A DNA stretch of 64,000 nt, taken from NCBI RefSeq assembly GCF_001019615.1, contig NZ_JNBQ01000001.1, positions 62,001 to 126,000 of the forward strand, given 5' to 3'. A program made the translations under genes and the position numbers. The stretch is from Cellulosimicrobium funkei (GTDB lineage Bacteria; Actinomycetota; Actinomycetes; Actinomycetales; Cellulomonadaceae). This document shows, one piece after another, positions 46,825-56,300 of the stretch (position 1 is the stretch's first letter; every line of letters starts with the position of its first letter). The notes beneath the pieces were generated by a model. The model saw only the letters and a program-made list of their open reading frames with translations. It had not been told where the DNA came from and did not search any database.

Positions 46825-48243
46825 TCAGCCCCGGTGCTGCTGCTTGATCCTGCTCGTCAGCTCGGTGACCTGGTTGTAGGTGGACCGTCGCTCCGCCATC
46901 TGCTCGGTGATCTTGCGGTTCGCGTGCATGACCGTCGTGTGGTCGCGCCCGCCGAACTGCTGGCCGATCTTCGGCAACGAGAGGTCGGTCAGCTCGCGGC
47001 ACAGGTACATGGCGATCTGCCGCGCGGTGACGAGGACGCGCGAGCGCGAGCTCCCGCAGAGGTCGTCGATCGTCAGGCCGAAGTACGCGGCCGTCTGCGC
47101 GATGATCGCGGCGGGGGTGATCTCCGCGCTGTCCTCGTCGGTGATGAGGTCCTTGAGGACGATCTCGGCGAGCGGGAGGTCGACCTGCTGGCGGTTGAGG
47201 TTCGCGAAGGCCGTCACCCGGATCAGCGCGCCCTCGAGCTCGCGGATGTTCGTCGAGATGCGGGAGCCGATGTAGGAGAGCACGTCGTCCGGAGCCGCGA
47301 GCCGCTCGCTCGATGCCTTCTTGCGGAGGATGGCGATGCGCGTCTCGAGGTCCGGCGGCTGGACGTCGGTGATGAGACCCCACTCGAACCGGGAGCGGAG
47401 TCGGTCCTCGAACCCGTTGAGCTGCTTGGGCGGCAGGTCGGACGTGATGACGACCTGCTTGTTGGCGTTGTGGAGGGCGTTGAAGGTGTGGAAGAACTCC
47501 TCCATCGTCTGTTCCTTGCCCTGGAGGAACTGGATGTCGTCGATGAGGAGGACGTCGACGTCCCGGTAGCGGCGCTGGAACGCGCCCGCCTTGCCCTCAC
47601 CGATCGAGTTGATGAAGTCGTTGGTGAACTCCTCGGAGTTCACGTAGCGCACGCGGACGTTCGGATAGAGGTTGTGCGCGTAGTGACCGATCGCGTGCAG
47701 CAGGTGCGTCTTGCCGAGGCCCGAGTCTCCGTAGATGAAGAGCGGGTTGTAGGCCTTGGCGGGCGCCTCGGCGACGGCGACCGCCGCCGCGTGCGCGAAC
47801 CTGTTCGACGACCCGATGACGAACGTCTCGAAGACGTACTTGGGGTTGAGCCGGCTCGGCTCCGCCTGCGGTCGCGGCGGGGGAGGGGGAGGGAGGTCGG
47901 GAAGACCGTCGTCCGGCTCGATGTACGGGCGTTCCACGGCGGGGCGGGAGGCTGGGGCGACGACGGGGTCCGAGCTGAGCTCCGGGTCGACCGTGATGCC
48001 GAAGCGGACGTCGCGTCCGAGGCACGAGGACATCGCCGTCACCAGGTCGTCGCGCACCCGGGTCTCGAGGTAGGTGCGGGTCTGCTCGTGCGGCACCGCG
48101 ATGAACACCGTGTCGTCGAGGATCGCGAGCGGCTTGGCCAGCCGGATGAAGGCGATCTGCCGCGGTGTGATGTCCGGGCTCGCCTCGAGGATGCTCAGGG
48201 TCTGCGCCCAGACGTCGGCGATGTTCTCGTCCGGGTTGGCCAC
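46825..48243 (-). CDS. dnaA: Chromosomal replication initiator DnaA
   Basis: 472-residue AAA+ initiator. Domain I about 1-85; a short proline-rich domain II (with a run of PPPPPPP near 118-123); domain III with Walker A GDSGLGKT at 172-179, Walker B LLIDDIQFL and sensor ITSDLPPKQL; domain IV with the DNA-binding signature GGRDHTTVMHANRKI. Domain II is short compared with Streptomyces. Start GTG 48243 has GAGGAA upstream. It transcribes toward oriC. Confidence 0.97.
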   Translation of the reverse strand: MANPDENIADVWAQTLSILEASPDITPRQIAFIRLAKPLAILDDTVFIAVPHEQTRTYLETRVRDDLVTAMSSCLGRDVRFGITVDPELSSDPVVAPASRPAVERPYIEPDDGLPDLPPPPPPRPQAEPSRLNPKYVFETFVIGSSNRFAHAAAVAVAEAPAKAYNPLFIYGDSGLGKTHLLHAIGHYAHNLYPNVRVRYVNSEEFTNDFINSIGEGKAGAFQRRYRDVDVLLIDDIQFLQGKEQTMEEFFHTFNALHNANKQVVITSDLPPKQLNGFEDRLRSRFEWGLITDVQPPDLETRIAILRKKASSERLAAPDDVLSYIGSRISTNIRELEGALIRVTAFANLNRQQVDLPLAEIVLKDLITDEDSAEITPAAIIAQTAAYFGLTIDDLCGSSRSRVLVTARQIAMYLCRELTDLSLPKIGQQFGGRDHTTVMHANRKITEQMAERRSTYNQVTELTSRIKQQHRG

Positions 48244-48787
48244 GGGCAGTTCCTCACAGGTCGAGGGTGTGCGCCGGCACGCGGAGCCGACCGTCGAGCG
48301 CGCGCTGACGGGCCGGGCGAGGTGCGCCGACGAAAGAAGGTCACGGGTGTGGTGATGCTGGGGTCGATCGTGCCATGGGAACCCCTCGTCCACATAGTTG
48401 TCCACAGGCTGTGGGTTGTAGGGTGAGGATGCTCTCAGCCCCGATGGGTGTCGTTGGGACCGCGTCGGCGCGGCACTCGCGGCGCGGCGCCTCTCACCTC
48501 TCCTGGTTTGACCCGAAGGGGTCGCGCAGCGTAACGTCAGACAGCCGTTCCAGGTGTTCTTGGCGCGCCCGCGTGGAGGAGACTCGACACGAGGCCTCGC
48601 GTCCTGAGCTGCCTGCAAAGATCCGGTGCCCCCAGCAATGGCCCACTCGATCCGCGTGCCTGGACGGCGACCGTGCGGGTGACCGCGCGGTGCACGACCT
48701 GAACCACCGACAGGCTCCAACCGGGACCTGTCACTGCATCGTCGAGGACATAGACGGTGTACCTCCCCGACGTTCTTGGAGTACCTC
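48244..48787. promoter_or_regulatory. dnaA-rpmH divergent region with two DnaA boxes
   Basis: 544 bp. DnaA boxes TCGTCCACA at 48386-48394 and TTGTCCACA at 48398-48406 lie 143-163 bp upstream of the dnaA start, suiting autoregulation of dnaA. Promoters for dnaA (minus) and rpmH (plus) must be in this interval. No gene is visible. Confidence 0.75.
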
Positions 48788-48925
48788 GTGAGCAAGCGGA
48801 CCTTCCAGCCGAACAACCGGCGCCGGGCGAAGACCCACGGCTTCCGGCTGCGCATGCGGACCCGTGCCGGCCGCGCCATCCTGGCTGCCCGCCGTCGCAA
48901 GGGCCGCACCGAGCTCTCTGCCTGA
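48788..48925 (+). CDS. rpmH: 50S ribosomal protein L34
   Basis: 45 residues, GTG start, very basic: [19 protein letters not shown], then [18 protein letters not shown] and the tail TELSA. This is the full L34 sequence pattern. Co-directional with rnpA, which begins 6 bp later. Confidence 0.97.
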   Translation: MSKRTFQPNNRRRAKTHGFRLRMRTRAGRAILAARRRKGRTELSA

Positions 48926-48931
48926 TCCCAC

Positions 48932-49300
48932 GTGCTCCCCGCGGCGCACCGACTGCGCCGTTCCGTCGATTTCGAGCGGGCGGTGCGCCGTGGCGTGCGT
49001 GCGGGTAGGTCGACCGTGGTCGTGCACCTCTCCGAGGATCTCGAGGGTGATGCGCGACCACAGGTCGGCTTCGTCGTCTCCAAGGCGGTGGGGAACGCGG
49101 TGCACCGCAACCTCGTGAAGCGTCGGCTGCGCGCCGCCACTGCGGCGCGCCTCGACATGCTGCCCGACCACGGGCGTGCTGTCGTCCGGGCGCTTCCCGC
49201 CTCCGCCGCGGCGACGTTCGGCGACTTGAGCGCCGACCTCGACCGCGGCCTTGATCGCGCCGTACGGCGCCTCCACGAGCGTGCGGGCGTGGATCAATGA
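48932..49300 (+). CDS. rnpA: Ribonuclease P protein component
   Basis: 122-residue basic protein of the tRNA 5'-processing enzyme. It has [18 protein letters not shown] at the start and the RNR-type motif as [14 protein letters not shown], preceded by [14 protein letters not shown] 48932. Overlaps yidD by 4 nt. The RNA partner is not in this window. Confidence 0.95.
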   Translation: MLPAAHRLRRSVDFERAVRRGVRAGRSTVVVHLSEDLEGDARPQVGFVVSKAVGNAVHRNLVKRRLRAATAARLDMLPDHGRAVVRALPASAAATFGDLSADLDRGLDRAVRRLHERAGVDQ

Positions 49301-49635
49301 CGACCACCCACCCGGTCGACGCTCCCGGCGCGACGTCCCCTGAGGACGCCGCCGACCGCGGAACTCCCGGCTTCGTGCGTCGCGTCGTCGCCGTGCTGCG
49401 TCGCGTCCCGGCGCTCACCCTCATCGGCATGATCCGGGCCTACCAGTCGGTGATCTCCCCGATGACCGGGCCCACGTGCAAGTACTACCCGTCCTGCTCC
49501 CAGTACGCCCTCACGGCGGTGCGTCGTCACGGCGCCCTGCGCGGAACGGGCCTCGCCCTCTGGCGGCTGCTGCGCTGCAACCCCTGGAGCCTCGGTGGGG
49601 TCGACGACGTTCCGCCGGCACGACACACGCACTAG
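49297..49635 (+). CDS. yidD: Membrane protein insertion efficiency factor YidD
   Basis: 112 residues. The family core [28 protein letters not shown] is split here over residues 48-75, with the conserved cysteines, then [36 protein letters not shown] 49297 overlaps the rnpA stop (ATGA). The ~40-residue N-terminal extension is longer than in E. coli. Confidence 0.94.
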   Translation: MTTTHPVDAPGATSPEDAADRGTPGFVRRVVAVLRRVPALTLIGMIRAYQSVISPMTGPTCKYYPSCSQYALTAVRRHGALRGTGLALWRLLRCNPWSLGGVDDVPPARHTH

Positions 49636-49695
49636 TCCGCAGCCCGACATCGGGCGATTCACAAGCTTTGTCTGAAGTTGAGGGAGCAGTCACCG

Positions 49696-50799
49696 ATGGA
49701 CTTCTTCGCGTTCCTCGCCCCGATCGAGTGGGTCGTGGCGTGGATCATGTACCTGTGCCACCAGGGTCTGGTGTTCCTCGGGTTCTCCGACGGCCCCGGC
49801 CCGGCGTGGGTCCTGTCGATCGTCGGGCTCGTCATCATCATCCGCATCCTGCTGATCCCGCTGTTCTTCAAGCAGATCAAGGCATCGCGCGGCATGCAGA
49901 TGCTGCAACCGGAGATGCAGGCGATCCAGAAGAAGTACAAGGGCAAGACGGACCCGGCGTCCCGCGAGGCCATGAGCCGCGAGACGATGGACCTGTACCG
50001 CAAGCACGGGACGAACCCCTTCGCGTCGTGCATGCCGATCCTGTTGCAGTCCCCGATCTTCTTCGCGCTCTTCCGCGTGCTCAACGGCCTCGTGCCCATC
50101 TCCAACGGCACGGACGACCCGATCGGTCCGATCAACTCGGCGGTCGCGAGCGACATCGAGAGCTCGTCGGTGTTCGGAGCGCAGCTGTCCGACGTGTTCC
50201 TGCGTACAGACGACCTGCAGACCAAGATCGTCATCGCCGTGCTCATCGTCGCGATGTGCGCCACCACCTTCTTCACGCAGCGCCAGCTCACGATGAAGAA
50301 CATGCCGAAGGCCGCCCTCGAGGGCCCGATGGCGTCGACGCAGAAGATGATGCTCTACGTCTTCCCGTTCATCTTCGCCGTCTCGGGTGTCAACTTCCCG
50401 GTCGGTGTGCTCGTGTACTGGACGACGACGAACCTCTGGTCCATGGGTCAGCAGTTCTACACGATCCGTCGTATGCCGGCGCCGGGCTCCGAGGCGGAGC
50501 GACTCCTCAAGGAGCGCCAGGCGCGCAAGCGCGCGGCGAAGGGGGTCGTCGAGGACGCCACGCCGGTGATCGAGCAGCCGCGCGGGCAGCGTCAGCAGCC
50601 GAAGCGTAAGGACCGACAGAAGGCTGCGCCCCGTCCGGTCGGGACGACCACACCCAACGTCGACGACGTTCCGGTCGAGGACGCTCCCGTCGAGGACGCC
50701 CCCAAGGCGGCAGATGGATCTGGGACGAACGACGGCGCGAAGGGCTCTCCGGCCACCGGGGCGTCCAAGCCCGCGCCCAAGAAGAAGAAGCAGAAGTAG
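49696..50799 (+). CDS. yidC: Membrane protein insertase YidC
   Basis: 367 residues, Gram-positive-like YidC without the large periplasmic domain. Five hydrophobic segments: near 8-28, 34-60, 110-135, 175-195 and 215-250. Conserved NPFASCMPILLQSPIFFALFRVL, and basic C-terminal tail ending PKKKKQK for ribosome contact. Start ATG 49696 has AGGGAG nine bases upstream. Sits in the usual rnpA-yidD-yidC-jag order. Confidence 0.95.
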   Translation: MDFFAFLAPIEWVVAWIMYLCHQGLVFLGFSDGPGPAWVLSIVGLVIIIRILLIPLFFKQIKASRGMQMLQPEMQAIQKKYKGKTDPASREAMSRETMDLYRKHGTNPFASCMPILLQSPIFFALFRVLNGLVPISNGTDDPIGPINSAVASDIESSSVFGAQLSDVFLRTDDLQTKIVIAVLIVAMCATTFFTQRQLTMKNMPKAALEGPMASTQKMMLYVFPFIFAVSGVNFPVGVLVYWTTTNLWSMGQQFYTIRRMPAPGSEAERLLKERQARKRAAKGVVEDATPVIEQPRGQRQQPKRKDRQKAAPRPVGTTTPNVDDVPVEDAPVEDAPKAADGSGTNDGAKGSPATGASKPAPKKKKQK

Positions 50800-50838
50800 A
50801 CCCGCGCGCGTGCGCGCCCCGCCGTGAGGAGCACCGTC

Positions 50839-51366
50839 ATGACGCCTACCGAGACCCCAGCACCTGAAGACGCCGCCACCGAGGAGTCGACGCGCGAGAC
50901 CACCAGCCTGGAGGAGGAGGGTGAGATCGCAGCGGACTACCTCGAGGAGCTGCTCGACATCGCCGACCTCGACGGTGACATCGACATCGACGTCGAGCAC
51001 GACCGCGCGGCCGTCGAGATCGTCGCTGACGATCCCGCCGCGCTGCGTTCCCTCGTCGGTGAGGACGGCGACGTTCTCGACGCGCTCCAGGAGCTGACCC
51101 GCCTCGCTGTCCAGGCGCGGACGGGGGAGCGGAGTCGACTGATGCTGGACGTGGCCGGTTTCCGCGCCGCTCGACGTCGTGAGCTCACCGCTCAGGCTGA
51201 GGAGGCGATCTCTCGTGTTCAGTCCGGTGGGGCGAAGGTCTCGCTGGAACCGCTGAACGCCTTCGAGCGCAAGGTGATCCACGACGCGGTGGCTGCCGCC
51301 GGCCTCCGGAGCGACTCCGAGGGCGTCGAGCCTCAGCGCTACGTGGTGATCTACCCCGCTGACTGA
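50839..51366 (+). CDS. Jag/KhpB-like KH-R3H RNA-binding protein
   Basis: 175 residues. An acidic head (1-35), a KH domain (about 35-105; LRSLVGEDGDVLDALQELTRLAV) and an R3H domain (about 115-175; LNAFERKVIHDAVAA with R and H spaced as expected, and VVIYP end). The N-terminal Jag domain of Firmicutes is absent, as usual in actinobacteria. Binds RNA; linked to cell elongation in relatives. GAGGAG upstream of ATG 50839. Terminated by the palindrome at 51396-51431. Confidence 0.9.
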   Translation: MTPTETPAPEDAATEESTRETTSLEEEGEIAADYLEELLDIADLDGDIDIDVEHDRAAVEIVADDPAALRSLVGEDGDVLDALQELTRLAVQARTGERSRLMLDVAGFRAARRRELTAQAEEAISRVQSGGAKVSLEPLNAFERKVIHDAVAAAGLRSDSEGVEPQRYVVIYPAD

Positions 51367-51395
51367 CACTGCTTCACTGCTTGGTGTCGGATTCC

Positions 51396-51431
51396 GTTCG
51401 CCCCCCGTTTCACGTGAAACGGGGGGCGAAC
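51396..51431 (+). terminator. 36-bp perfect palindrome: terminator with parS at its tip
   Basis: The sequence from 51396 to 51431 is its own reverse complement over all 36 bases. Its centre (51407-51420) is a perfect parS, GTTTCACGTGAAAC, flanked by C6/G6 blocks and GTTCG/CGAAC. It is followed directly by GTCTTTTTC, a T-tract expected of a factor-independent terminator for the yidC-jag transcript. Confidence 0.85.
51407..51420. other. parS: parS site 1
   Basis: Perfect 14-bp parS GTTTCACGTGAAAC, the ParB binding site, inside the terminator palindrome after jag. Confidence 0.93.
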
Positions 51432-51633
51432 GTCTTTTTCTGCCGTCGCAGGACCCGGTAGCGGTCGCTGGCAGTCTTGCGTCGGGCCCGGCGTCACTCC
51501 TGTCTCCTTCAACGGGTGGCCTTCGGCCCGCCTCGAGCTGACGCGGGAGCGGCGGGCGCACGGATGTGGCTCTGGTGCCTGGGAGTCGCACGGGACGACG
51601 CGGATCACGTGGTGGTCGGGCACGCCGTCGGGC

Positions 51634-51647
51634 GTTTCACGTGAAAC
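51634..51647. other. parS: parS site 2
   Basis: Perfect parS, 38 bp upstream of the chosen rsmG start; ParB binding may affect rsmG expression (inference). Confidence 0.93.
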
Positions 51648-51685
51648 GATGTGGCGTGCCCATTGACGAGGAAGCAGAGGAGCCG

Positions 51686-52348
51686 ATGCGCGACCTGGTA
51701 GACGGCAACGCGGAGCCGGAGATCTCCCGGGAGTCGCTGACCGAGTACTTCGGTGCGGCGTACCCGACCATCGAACGGTTTGCGGACCGCCTGCGCGAGG
51801 AAGGCGAGCTGCGGGGACTGATCGGTCCCCGCGAGGTTCCTCGCATCTGGGACCGGCACATCCTGAACTCTGCCGCGGTCGTGCCGTTCCTTCCGGAGAC
51901 AGGGCTCATCGCAGACATCGGATCCGGCGCGGGGCTCCCCGGGGTCGTGATCGCAGCGATGCGGCCAGGGGCCTCCGTGTACCTGGTCGAGCCGATGGAG
52001 CGGCGCTGCGCGTGGTTGTCGGAGATCGCCACGGATCTGAACCTCGCGAACATCGAGGTGAAGCGGGGCCGTGCGGAGGAGTACCACGGCGCGTTCGAGT
52101 GCGACGCGGTGACGTCTCGCGCCGTGGCCGCCCTGGACAAGCTGGTCCGGCTCTCGCTGCCGCTCGTTCGACCGGGCGGCGAGATGATCGTGCTGAAGGG
52201 GCGCAACGTGGCGCGCGAGGTGGAGCCCGCCCGCAAGGTGCTGCGACGGCTCAAGGGGGGCGAACCCGAGATCGTTGACGCGCCGACGATCCCCGGTGTA
52301 GAGACCACCACTGTGGTGCGCATCGTGCGGCAGACTGGGGCACGCTGA
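51686..52348 (+). CDS. rsmG: 16S rRNA (guanine527-N7)-methyltransferase RsmG
   Basis: 220 residues. SAM-binding motif IADIGSGAGLPGVVIA, then VYLVEPMERRCAWL and TSRAVAALDKLVRLSLPL, typical of GidB/RsmG. Methylates G527 of 16S rRNA; loss gives low-level streptomycin resistance in relatives. I chose ATG 51686 with GAGG five bases upstream; GTG 51656 is possible but lacks an SD and lies just after parS 2. Standard position before parA. Confidence 0.93.
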   Translation: MRDLVDGNAEPEISRESLTEYFGAAYPTIERFADRLREEGELRGLIGPREVPRIWDRHILNSAAVVPFLPETGLIADIGSGAGLPGVVIAAMRPGASVYLVEPMERRCAWLSEIATDLNLANIEVKRGRAEEYHGAFECDAVTSRAVAALDKLVRLSLPLVRPGGEMIVLKGRNVAREVEPARKVLRRLKGGEPEIVDAPTIPGVETTTVVRIVRQTGAR

Positions 52349-52468
52349 ACCCAACCCTCGACGTCGGCACCGCTGTGTGACGACACGGGGGCGACGAGCG
52401 CTCGACATCCACCGATGGGTGGGCTGGACGGCGCATGCTGGGACGCGACGACGGAGAGGATGAGACGC

Positions 52469-53647
52469 GTGACGGAAAGCCCTGTCGACCCTGGAGGACC
52501 TCAGGATCGGTCGGCGACGTCGCTCTCCCGGGACGGGGGAGGGGCTCGGAACTCCGGGAGTGAGGACGACCGGAGAGCAGCCCTGATGGCGAGCCTGCCG
52601 GTCACGGACGAGTCGACACCGCTCGCCGCTCAGCTCGCCGAGGACGCCAGGCGCCGCATCGACCTCCAAGGCCGCCGCTTCCCACGTCCGGCGTCGACGC
52701 GCATCATCACGGTGGCGAACCAGAAGGGCGGCGTGGGGAAGACCACGACGACGGTGAATCTCGCTGCCGGTCTCGCCCTGGCGGGGCTCAACGTGCTCGT
52801 GATCGACAACGATCCTCAGGGCAACGCATCGACCGCGCTCGGCGTCGAGCACCGCGCCGGGACCCCGTCGGTCTACGAGGTCCTGGTCGACGGCGATCCG
52901 CTCGCCAGCGCGGTTCAGCAGTGCCCTGACATCCCGACGCTGTGGTGTGTACCGGCGACGATCGACCTCTCGGGCGCGGAGATCGAACTGGTCTCCCTCG
53001 TTTCACGTGAAACACGGCTCCGCCGCGCTCTGGACGAGTACCTGGCAGCGCGGGAGCGTGAGGGCCTGGCACCTATCGACTATGTCCTGGTCGACTGCCC
53101 GCCCAGCCTGGGCCTTCTCACCGTGAATGCCTTCGTCGTCGGTCGGGAGGTGCTCATCCCGATCCAGTGCGAGTACTACGCGCTCGAGGGACTGAGCCAG
53201 CTCCTGAAGACGATCGAGCTCATCAAGTCGCACCTCAACCCCGGCCTGCATGTCTCGACGATCCTGCTGACGATGTACGACGGGCGAACCAATCTCGCGC
53301 AGCAGGTGGCGGCAGAGGTGCGCGAGCACTTCCCTGACCAGACCTTGCGGACGACCGTGCCGCGCTCGGTGCGCATCTCAGAGGCCCCGAGCCACGGGCA
53401 GACGGTGATGACCTACGATCCGGGCTCGACGGGTGCGCTCGCGTATCTCGAGGCAGCACGTGAACTGACGCACCGCGGAGCGAACAGGCCTGCCGATCGC
53501 GAGCTGGGTGCGCCCGCAGGGCAGGATGCGGCTCTCGAGCACGGCGACGATCCCGAGACTGCCCCTGTGCCCGAGGCGGTCCGAACCGAACATGAGTTTG
53601 CCGGCACCATCGGTGGTCCCGGCCTGCGGCAGGAGGAACTGCGATGA
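52469..53647 (+). CDS. parA: Chromosome partitioning ATPase ParA
   Basis: 392 residues. Deviant Walker A KGGVGKT at 86-92 (in [20 protein letters not shown]), DNDPQGN, and Walker [15 protein letters not shown]. An ~75-residue disordered head and ~50-residue tail lengthen it beyond the 260-residue core. GTG 52469 with GGAGAGGA upstream was chosen over ATG 52460, which abuts that SD. The codons for about residues 178-182 (VSRET) form a perfect parS. parB follows with a 4-nt overlap. Confidence 0.94.
   Translation: MTESPVDPGGPQDRSATSLSRDGGGARNSGSEDDRRAALMASLPVTDESTPLAAQLAEDARRRIDLQGRRFPRPASTRIITVANQKGGVGKTTTTVNLAAGLALAGLNVLVIDNDPQGNASTALGVEHRAGTPSVYEVLVDGDPLASAVQQCPDIPTLWCVPATIDLSGAEIELVSLVSRETRLRRALDEYLAAREREGLAPIDYVLVDCPPSLGLLTVNAFVVGREVLIPIQCEYYALEGLSQLLKTIELIKSHLNPGLHVSTILLTMYDGRTNLAQQVAAEVREHFPDQTLRTTVPRSVRISEAPSHGQTVMTYDPGSTGALAYLEAARELTHRGANRPADRELGAPAGQDAALEHGDDPETAPVPEAVRTEHEFAGTIGGPGLRQEELR
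53000..53013. other. parS: parS site 3, inside parA
   Basis: Perfect parS read in frame within LVSRETR of ParA. Confidence 0.93.
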
Positions 53648-55044
53648 GCGAGAAGCGTCGAGGGCTCGGCCGGGGGCTCGGGGCTCTCATTCCGACCAGC
53701 TCAGAGGGGAAGCGACCGGTAGACGTCTTCTTTCCGAGCCCGACGACTGAGGAGCCCGCGACCGACGCGCTGAACGAGGGCGCTTCCGCAGGTGACGGGG
53801 GCGGGAAGGGGTCGGCCGAGAGCGGGACGCAGGGCACTCCTGTCGTCACCCTTGTCGCGGAGGCCGGCTCAGGTCCTGCGGACCTGGACTCTCTGACATC
53901 GCTCTCGGCTCATGACCTCGCCGAGCTGGAAGCCGTGAGCGCGGGAGACGATGGTGCGCTCGGCCGGAGTGACGACGAGCCGGCGCGGCCCAGGGAGCAC
54001 GACAGCGCGGAGGGGACCGAGCAGAGCACCGAGGGTGCGCCTTCGATCCGTGACGATGCCGCGAGCGTCGTTTCACGTGAAACGACGAGCGCCACGACGG
54101 ATGGCGTGGACACGCCGGGCGAGGGGATCGCGAAGTCGCCTCGGGCGGATCCCCGCGGCGAGCCCACCCCCAGCACCGAGGAGTGGATGGGGAGCGCGGC
54201 TGAGGACCTCGTACCGGTCCCCGGCGCACGATTCGCCGAGGTGCCGACCGCGTCCATCCGTCCGAATCCACGCCAGCCACGCACGGTCTTCGACGAGGGG
54301 GATCTCGACGAGCTCGTCGGTTCGATCCGTGAGATCGGCGTTCTTCAACCCATCGTCGTTCGACCCGTCCCCGGGGAGGACGGTTCCTTCGAGCTGATCA
54401 TGGGGGAGCGGAGGTGGCGCGCGACGCAGGCCGCCGGACTCGACGTGATTCCCGCGATCATCCGCGAGACAGATGACGCTGACCTGCTGCGCGACGCACT
54501 GCTCGAGAACCTGCACCGGAGCGCCCTCAATCCCTTGGAGGAGGCGGCAGCGTACCGCCAGCTCCTCGACGACTTCGGATGCACGCACGAGGAGCTCGCT
54601 GAACGCATCTCTCGGAGTCGCCCGCAGATCTCCAACACTTTGAGGCTTCTGCGACTCCCACCCCTGGTCCAGCGGCGGGTCGCGGCGGGCGTTCTCTCCG
54701 CTGGTCATGCGCGCGCGCTCCTGGGTCTCACCGACGGTGCGGAGATCGAGCGCCTCGCCCAGAGGATCGTGGCTGAGGGGCTCTCGGTCCGTGCAACCGA
54801 GGAGATCGTCGCGATGGGCGGTCTGGACGGCGAAAGGCGTGCGCCGCGCGCGCCGCGCGCGGGTCAGCGCTCCGCTGCGATCGACGAGCTCGCTCATCGC
54901 CTCTCCGACCGCTTCGAGACGCGCGTGAAGGTCGACCTCGGCAAGAACAAGGGGCGCTTGACCGTCGAGTTCGCCTCGGTCGAGGACCTGAACAGGATCC
55001 TCGACGTGATGGCGCCCGACGACCCGGGCCTTCTCCGCAAGTAG
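53644..55044 (+). CDS. parB: Chromosome partitioning protein ParB
   Basis: 466 residues; CTP-dependent clamp that binds parS. Start motif [14 protein letters not shown] for ParA contact. A long acidic low-complexity spacer (about 20-190) makes it longer than most ParB proteins. Core: [20 protein letters not shown], the CTP-binding [20 protein letters not shown] at about 315-335 ([20 protein letters not shown]), and C-terminal dimerisation [21 protein letters not shown] parS site is read within its spacer codons. Confidence 0.95.
   Translation: MSEKRRGLGRGLGALIPTSSEGKRPVDVFFPSPTTEEPATDALNEGASAGDGGGKGSAESGTQGTPVVTLVAEAGSGPADLDSLTSLSAHDLAELEAVSAGDDGALGRSDDEPARPREHDSAEGTEQSTEGAPSIRDDAASVVSRETTSATTDGVDTPGEGIAKSPRADPRGEPTPSTEEWMGSAAEDLVPVPGARFAEVPTASIRPNPRQPRTVFDEGDLDELVGSIREIGVLQPIVVRPVPGEDGSFELIMGERRWRATQAAGLDVIPAIIRETDDADLLRDALLENLHRSALNPLEEAAAYRQLLDDFGCTHEELAERISRSRPQISNTLRLLRLPPLVQRRVAAGVLSAGHARALLGLTDGAEIERLAQRIVAEGLSVRATEEIVAMGGLDGERRAPRAPRAGQRSAAIDELAHRLSDRFETRVKVDLGKNKGRLTVEFASVEDLNRILDVMAPDDPGLLRK
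54070..54083. other. parS: parS site 4, inside parB
   Basis: Perfect parS read in frame as VVSRETT within the non-conserved spacer of ParB. Confidence 0.93.
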
Positions 55045-55415
55045 CGATCCCAGTCGGGCGCTCTTAGCGCAGCGCACGTCCGAAGCCGATACCGGGACTG
55101 TCGTGAGGTGCTCGCCCGCACCCGCGGCAGTCCCGGTCGCATGTTCGCCGCTCTCGCCGGGGGAGGGTGTGCACTTCTTCCTTCGAGCGCGAGCGGTGCG
55201 GCCGACGAAGTCTTCCACGTGAAGCGGCGACTGGGGGCGGCCGCCGCGTCCCGCTCGCGTGTGCTCGAAACCGACATTGCCTGGGCCGGCCCGACGCCCC
55301 GGGCACGTACCGACGCCGTTCGTGCCGGTGGGTCATCGCTTTCAGCCAGCCCTGCGCTCCACGCGACCTACCGCTCGGTCTGCGGGCACATGATGGCGAG
55401 GCCGCCCCCCGCAAC

Positions 55416-55429
55416 GTTTCACGTGAAAC
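55416..55429. other. parS: parS site 5
   Basis: Perfect parS in the gene-poor region after parB. Confidence 0.93.
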
Positions 55430-55642
55430 GCGCTCCTACCGCTGGACGGGGCCTGTGCGCCGGCGAGGACTCCAGGGGCAACGCACTCGCGGAGTCGTCG
55501 TCACCCACGGAGTGAGGAGGGAGGCCGCAGAAGCTCGAAACGGCGCGTGGGCCTCACGGCATGATTCGAGCCGGAGTACGTCGCGCGACCCGCACCGTAG
55601 TTGATTCCGCGCTGGGTACTTCGCGGAGGGCCGCGCATCCGG

Positions 55643-55735
55643 TGACGGTCTCGCGGCGCATGACGATCTCGATACCGCATGACGATCTCGACATCACGTG
55701 ACGATCTGGACAACACGTGACGGTCTCGCGTCGCT
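55643..55735. repeat. Five-copy tandem repeat, period 18-19 bp
   Basis: TGACGRTCTSG starts at 55643, 55661, 55680, 55699 and 55718. The spacers vary, and in copies 3-5 the junction reads CACGTGAC, the central hexamer of parS. An iteron-like array near oriC. Confidence 0.8.
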
Positions 55736-55839
55736 GAGTCAGGCTGTATCCGTGATGGCGCGCCGTTCGCCAGATGTCAGGACAGTGTGAACTGCGGGCG
55801 GCGGAGAGCACGGTGTCGGAGACCACAAACCCGTCCGCT

Positions 55840-55853
55840 GTTTCACGTGGAAC
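55840..55853. other. parS-like site with one mismatch
   Basis: GTTTCACGTGGAAC matches parS at 13 of 14 positions and lies 31 bp before parS 6. Confidence 0.75.
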
Positions 55854-55884
55854 TACGTGGCGGAGAGCCGCGCGCGGAGGGGCC

Positions 55885-55898
55885 GTTTCACGTGAAAC
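55885..55898. other. parS: parS site 6
   Basis: Perfect parS, paired with the 13/14 site 45 bp upstream. Confidence 0.93.
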
Positions 55899-56246
55899 AG
55901 TCCGGCGGTGCCCGCTGACCGATGACGAGGCGTCCCGCGGCACGGGGCCTTCCGACGCACTCGGGTTCCCTGGCTCTCTGCGGGGGGAGGGGTACACGCA
56001 AGCGCTGGCGCCCGGTCTCTACGGGGCGGGGACTTCGGCGCGCGGGCCCCGCTCGGTCCGTGCTCATCGCTAACGGCATCAGCGCTCAGGGCAGCGACCG
56101 ACGGCAGCCGCCACACGGCCCCCAAGCTCTGGTCCACGTCCGTACAAGTGCCCGAGAGAGCGCCAGAGCACGCACTAGTGCCGGAGCTTAAGCCGGGGTC
56201 TGCCATCGGGCCGGTGTCTGAACCTGAGCCTGCGCCCCCAAACTGG

Positions 56247-56300
56247 GCCGCGTCTGGACTAGTGCTGCGCCTGAAAACTGAGCCGCGTCTGAACTGGTGC
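56247..56300. repeat. Degenerate direct repeat, 35-bp period
   Basis: A 19-bp motif beginning GCCGCGTCTG occurs at 56247-56265 and 56282-56300 with two differences. Surrounding DNA (56150-56480) is full of shorter GTCTGAAC and GCCTGAGCC echoes. Confidence 0.6.

Larger units (their letters stand above)
51367..51685. other. Jag-rsmG intergenic region with two parS sites
   Basis: 319 bp. Contains the 36-bp parS-bearing palindrome (51396-51431) near the jag end and a second perfect parS (51634-51647) just upstream of rsmG. Between them I see no gene. Confidence 0.7.

Noticed and set aside
55108-55604. Short frames after parB
   Set aside because: They contain FHVKR or VSRET only because parS is translated; no other conserved feature, weak codon bias.
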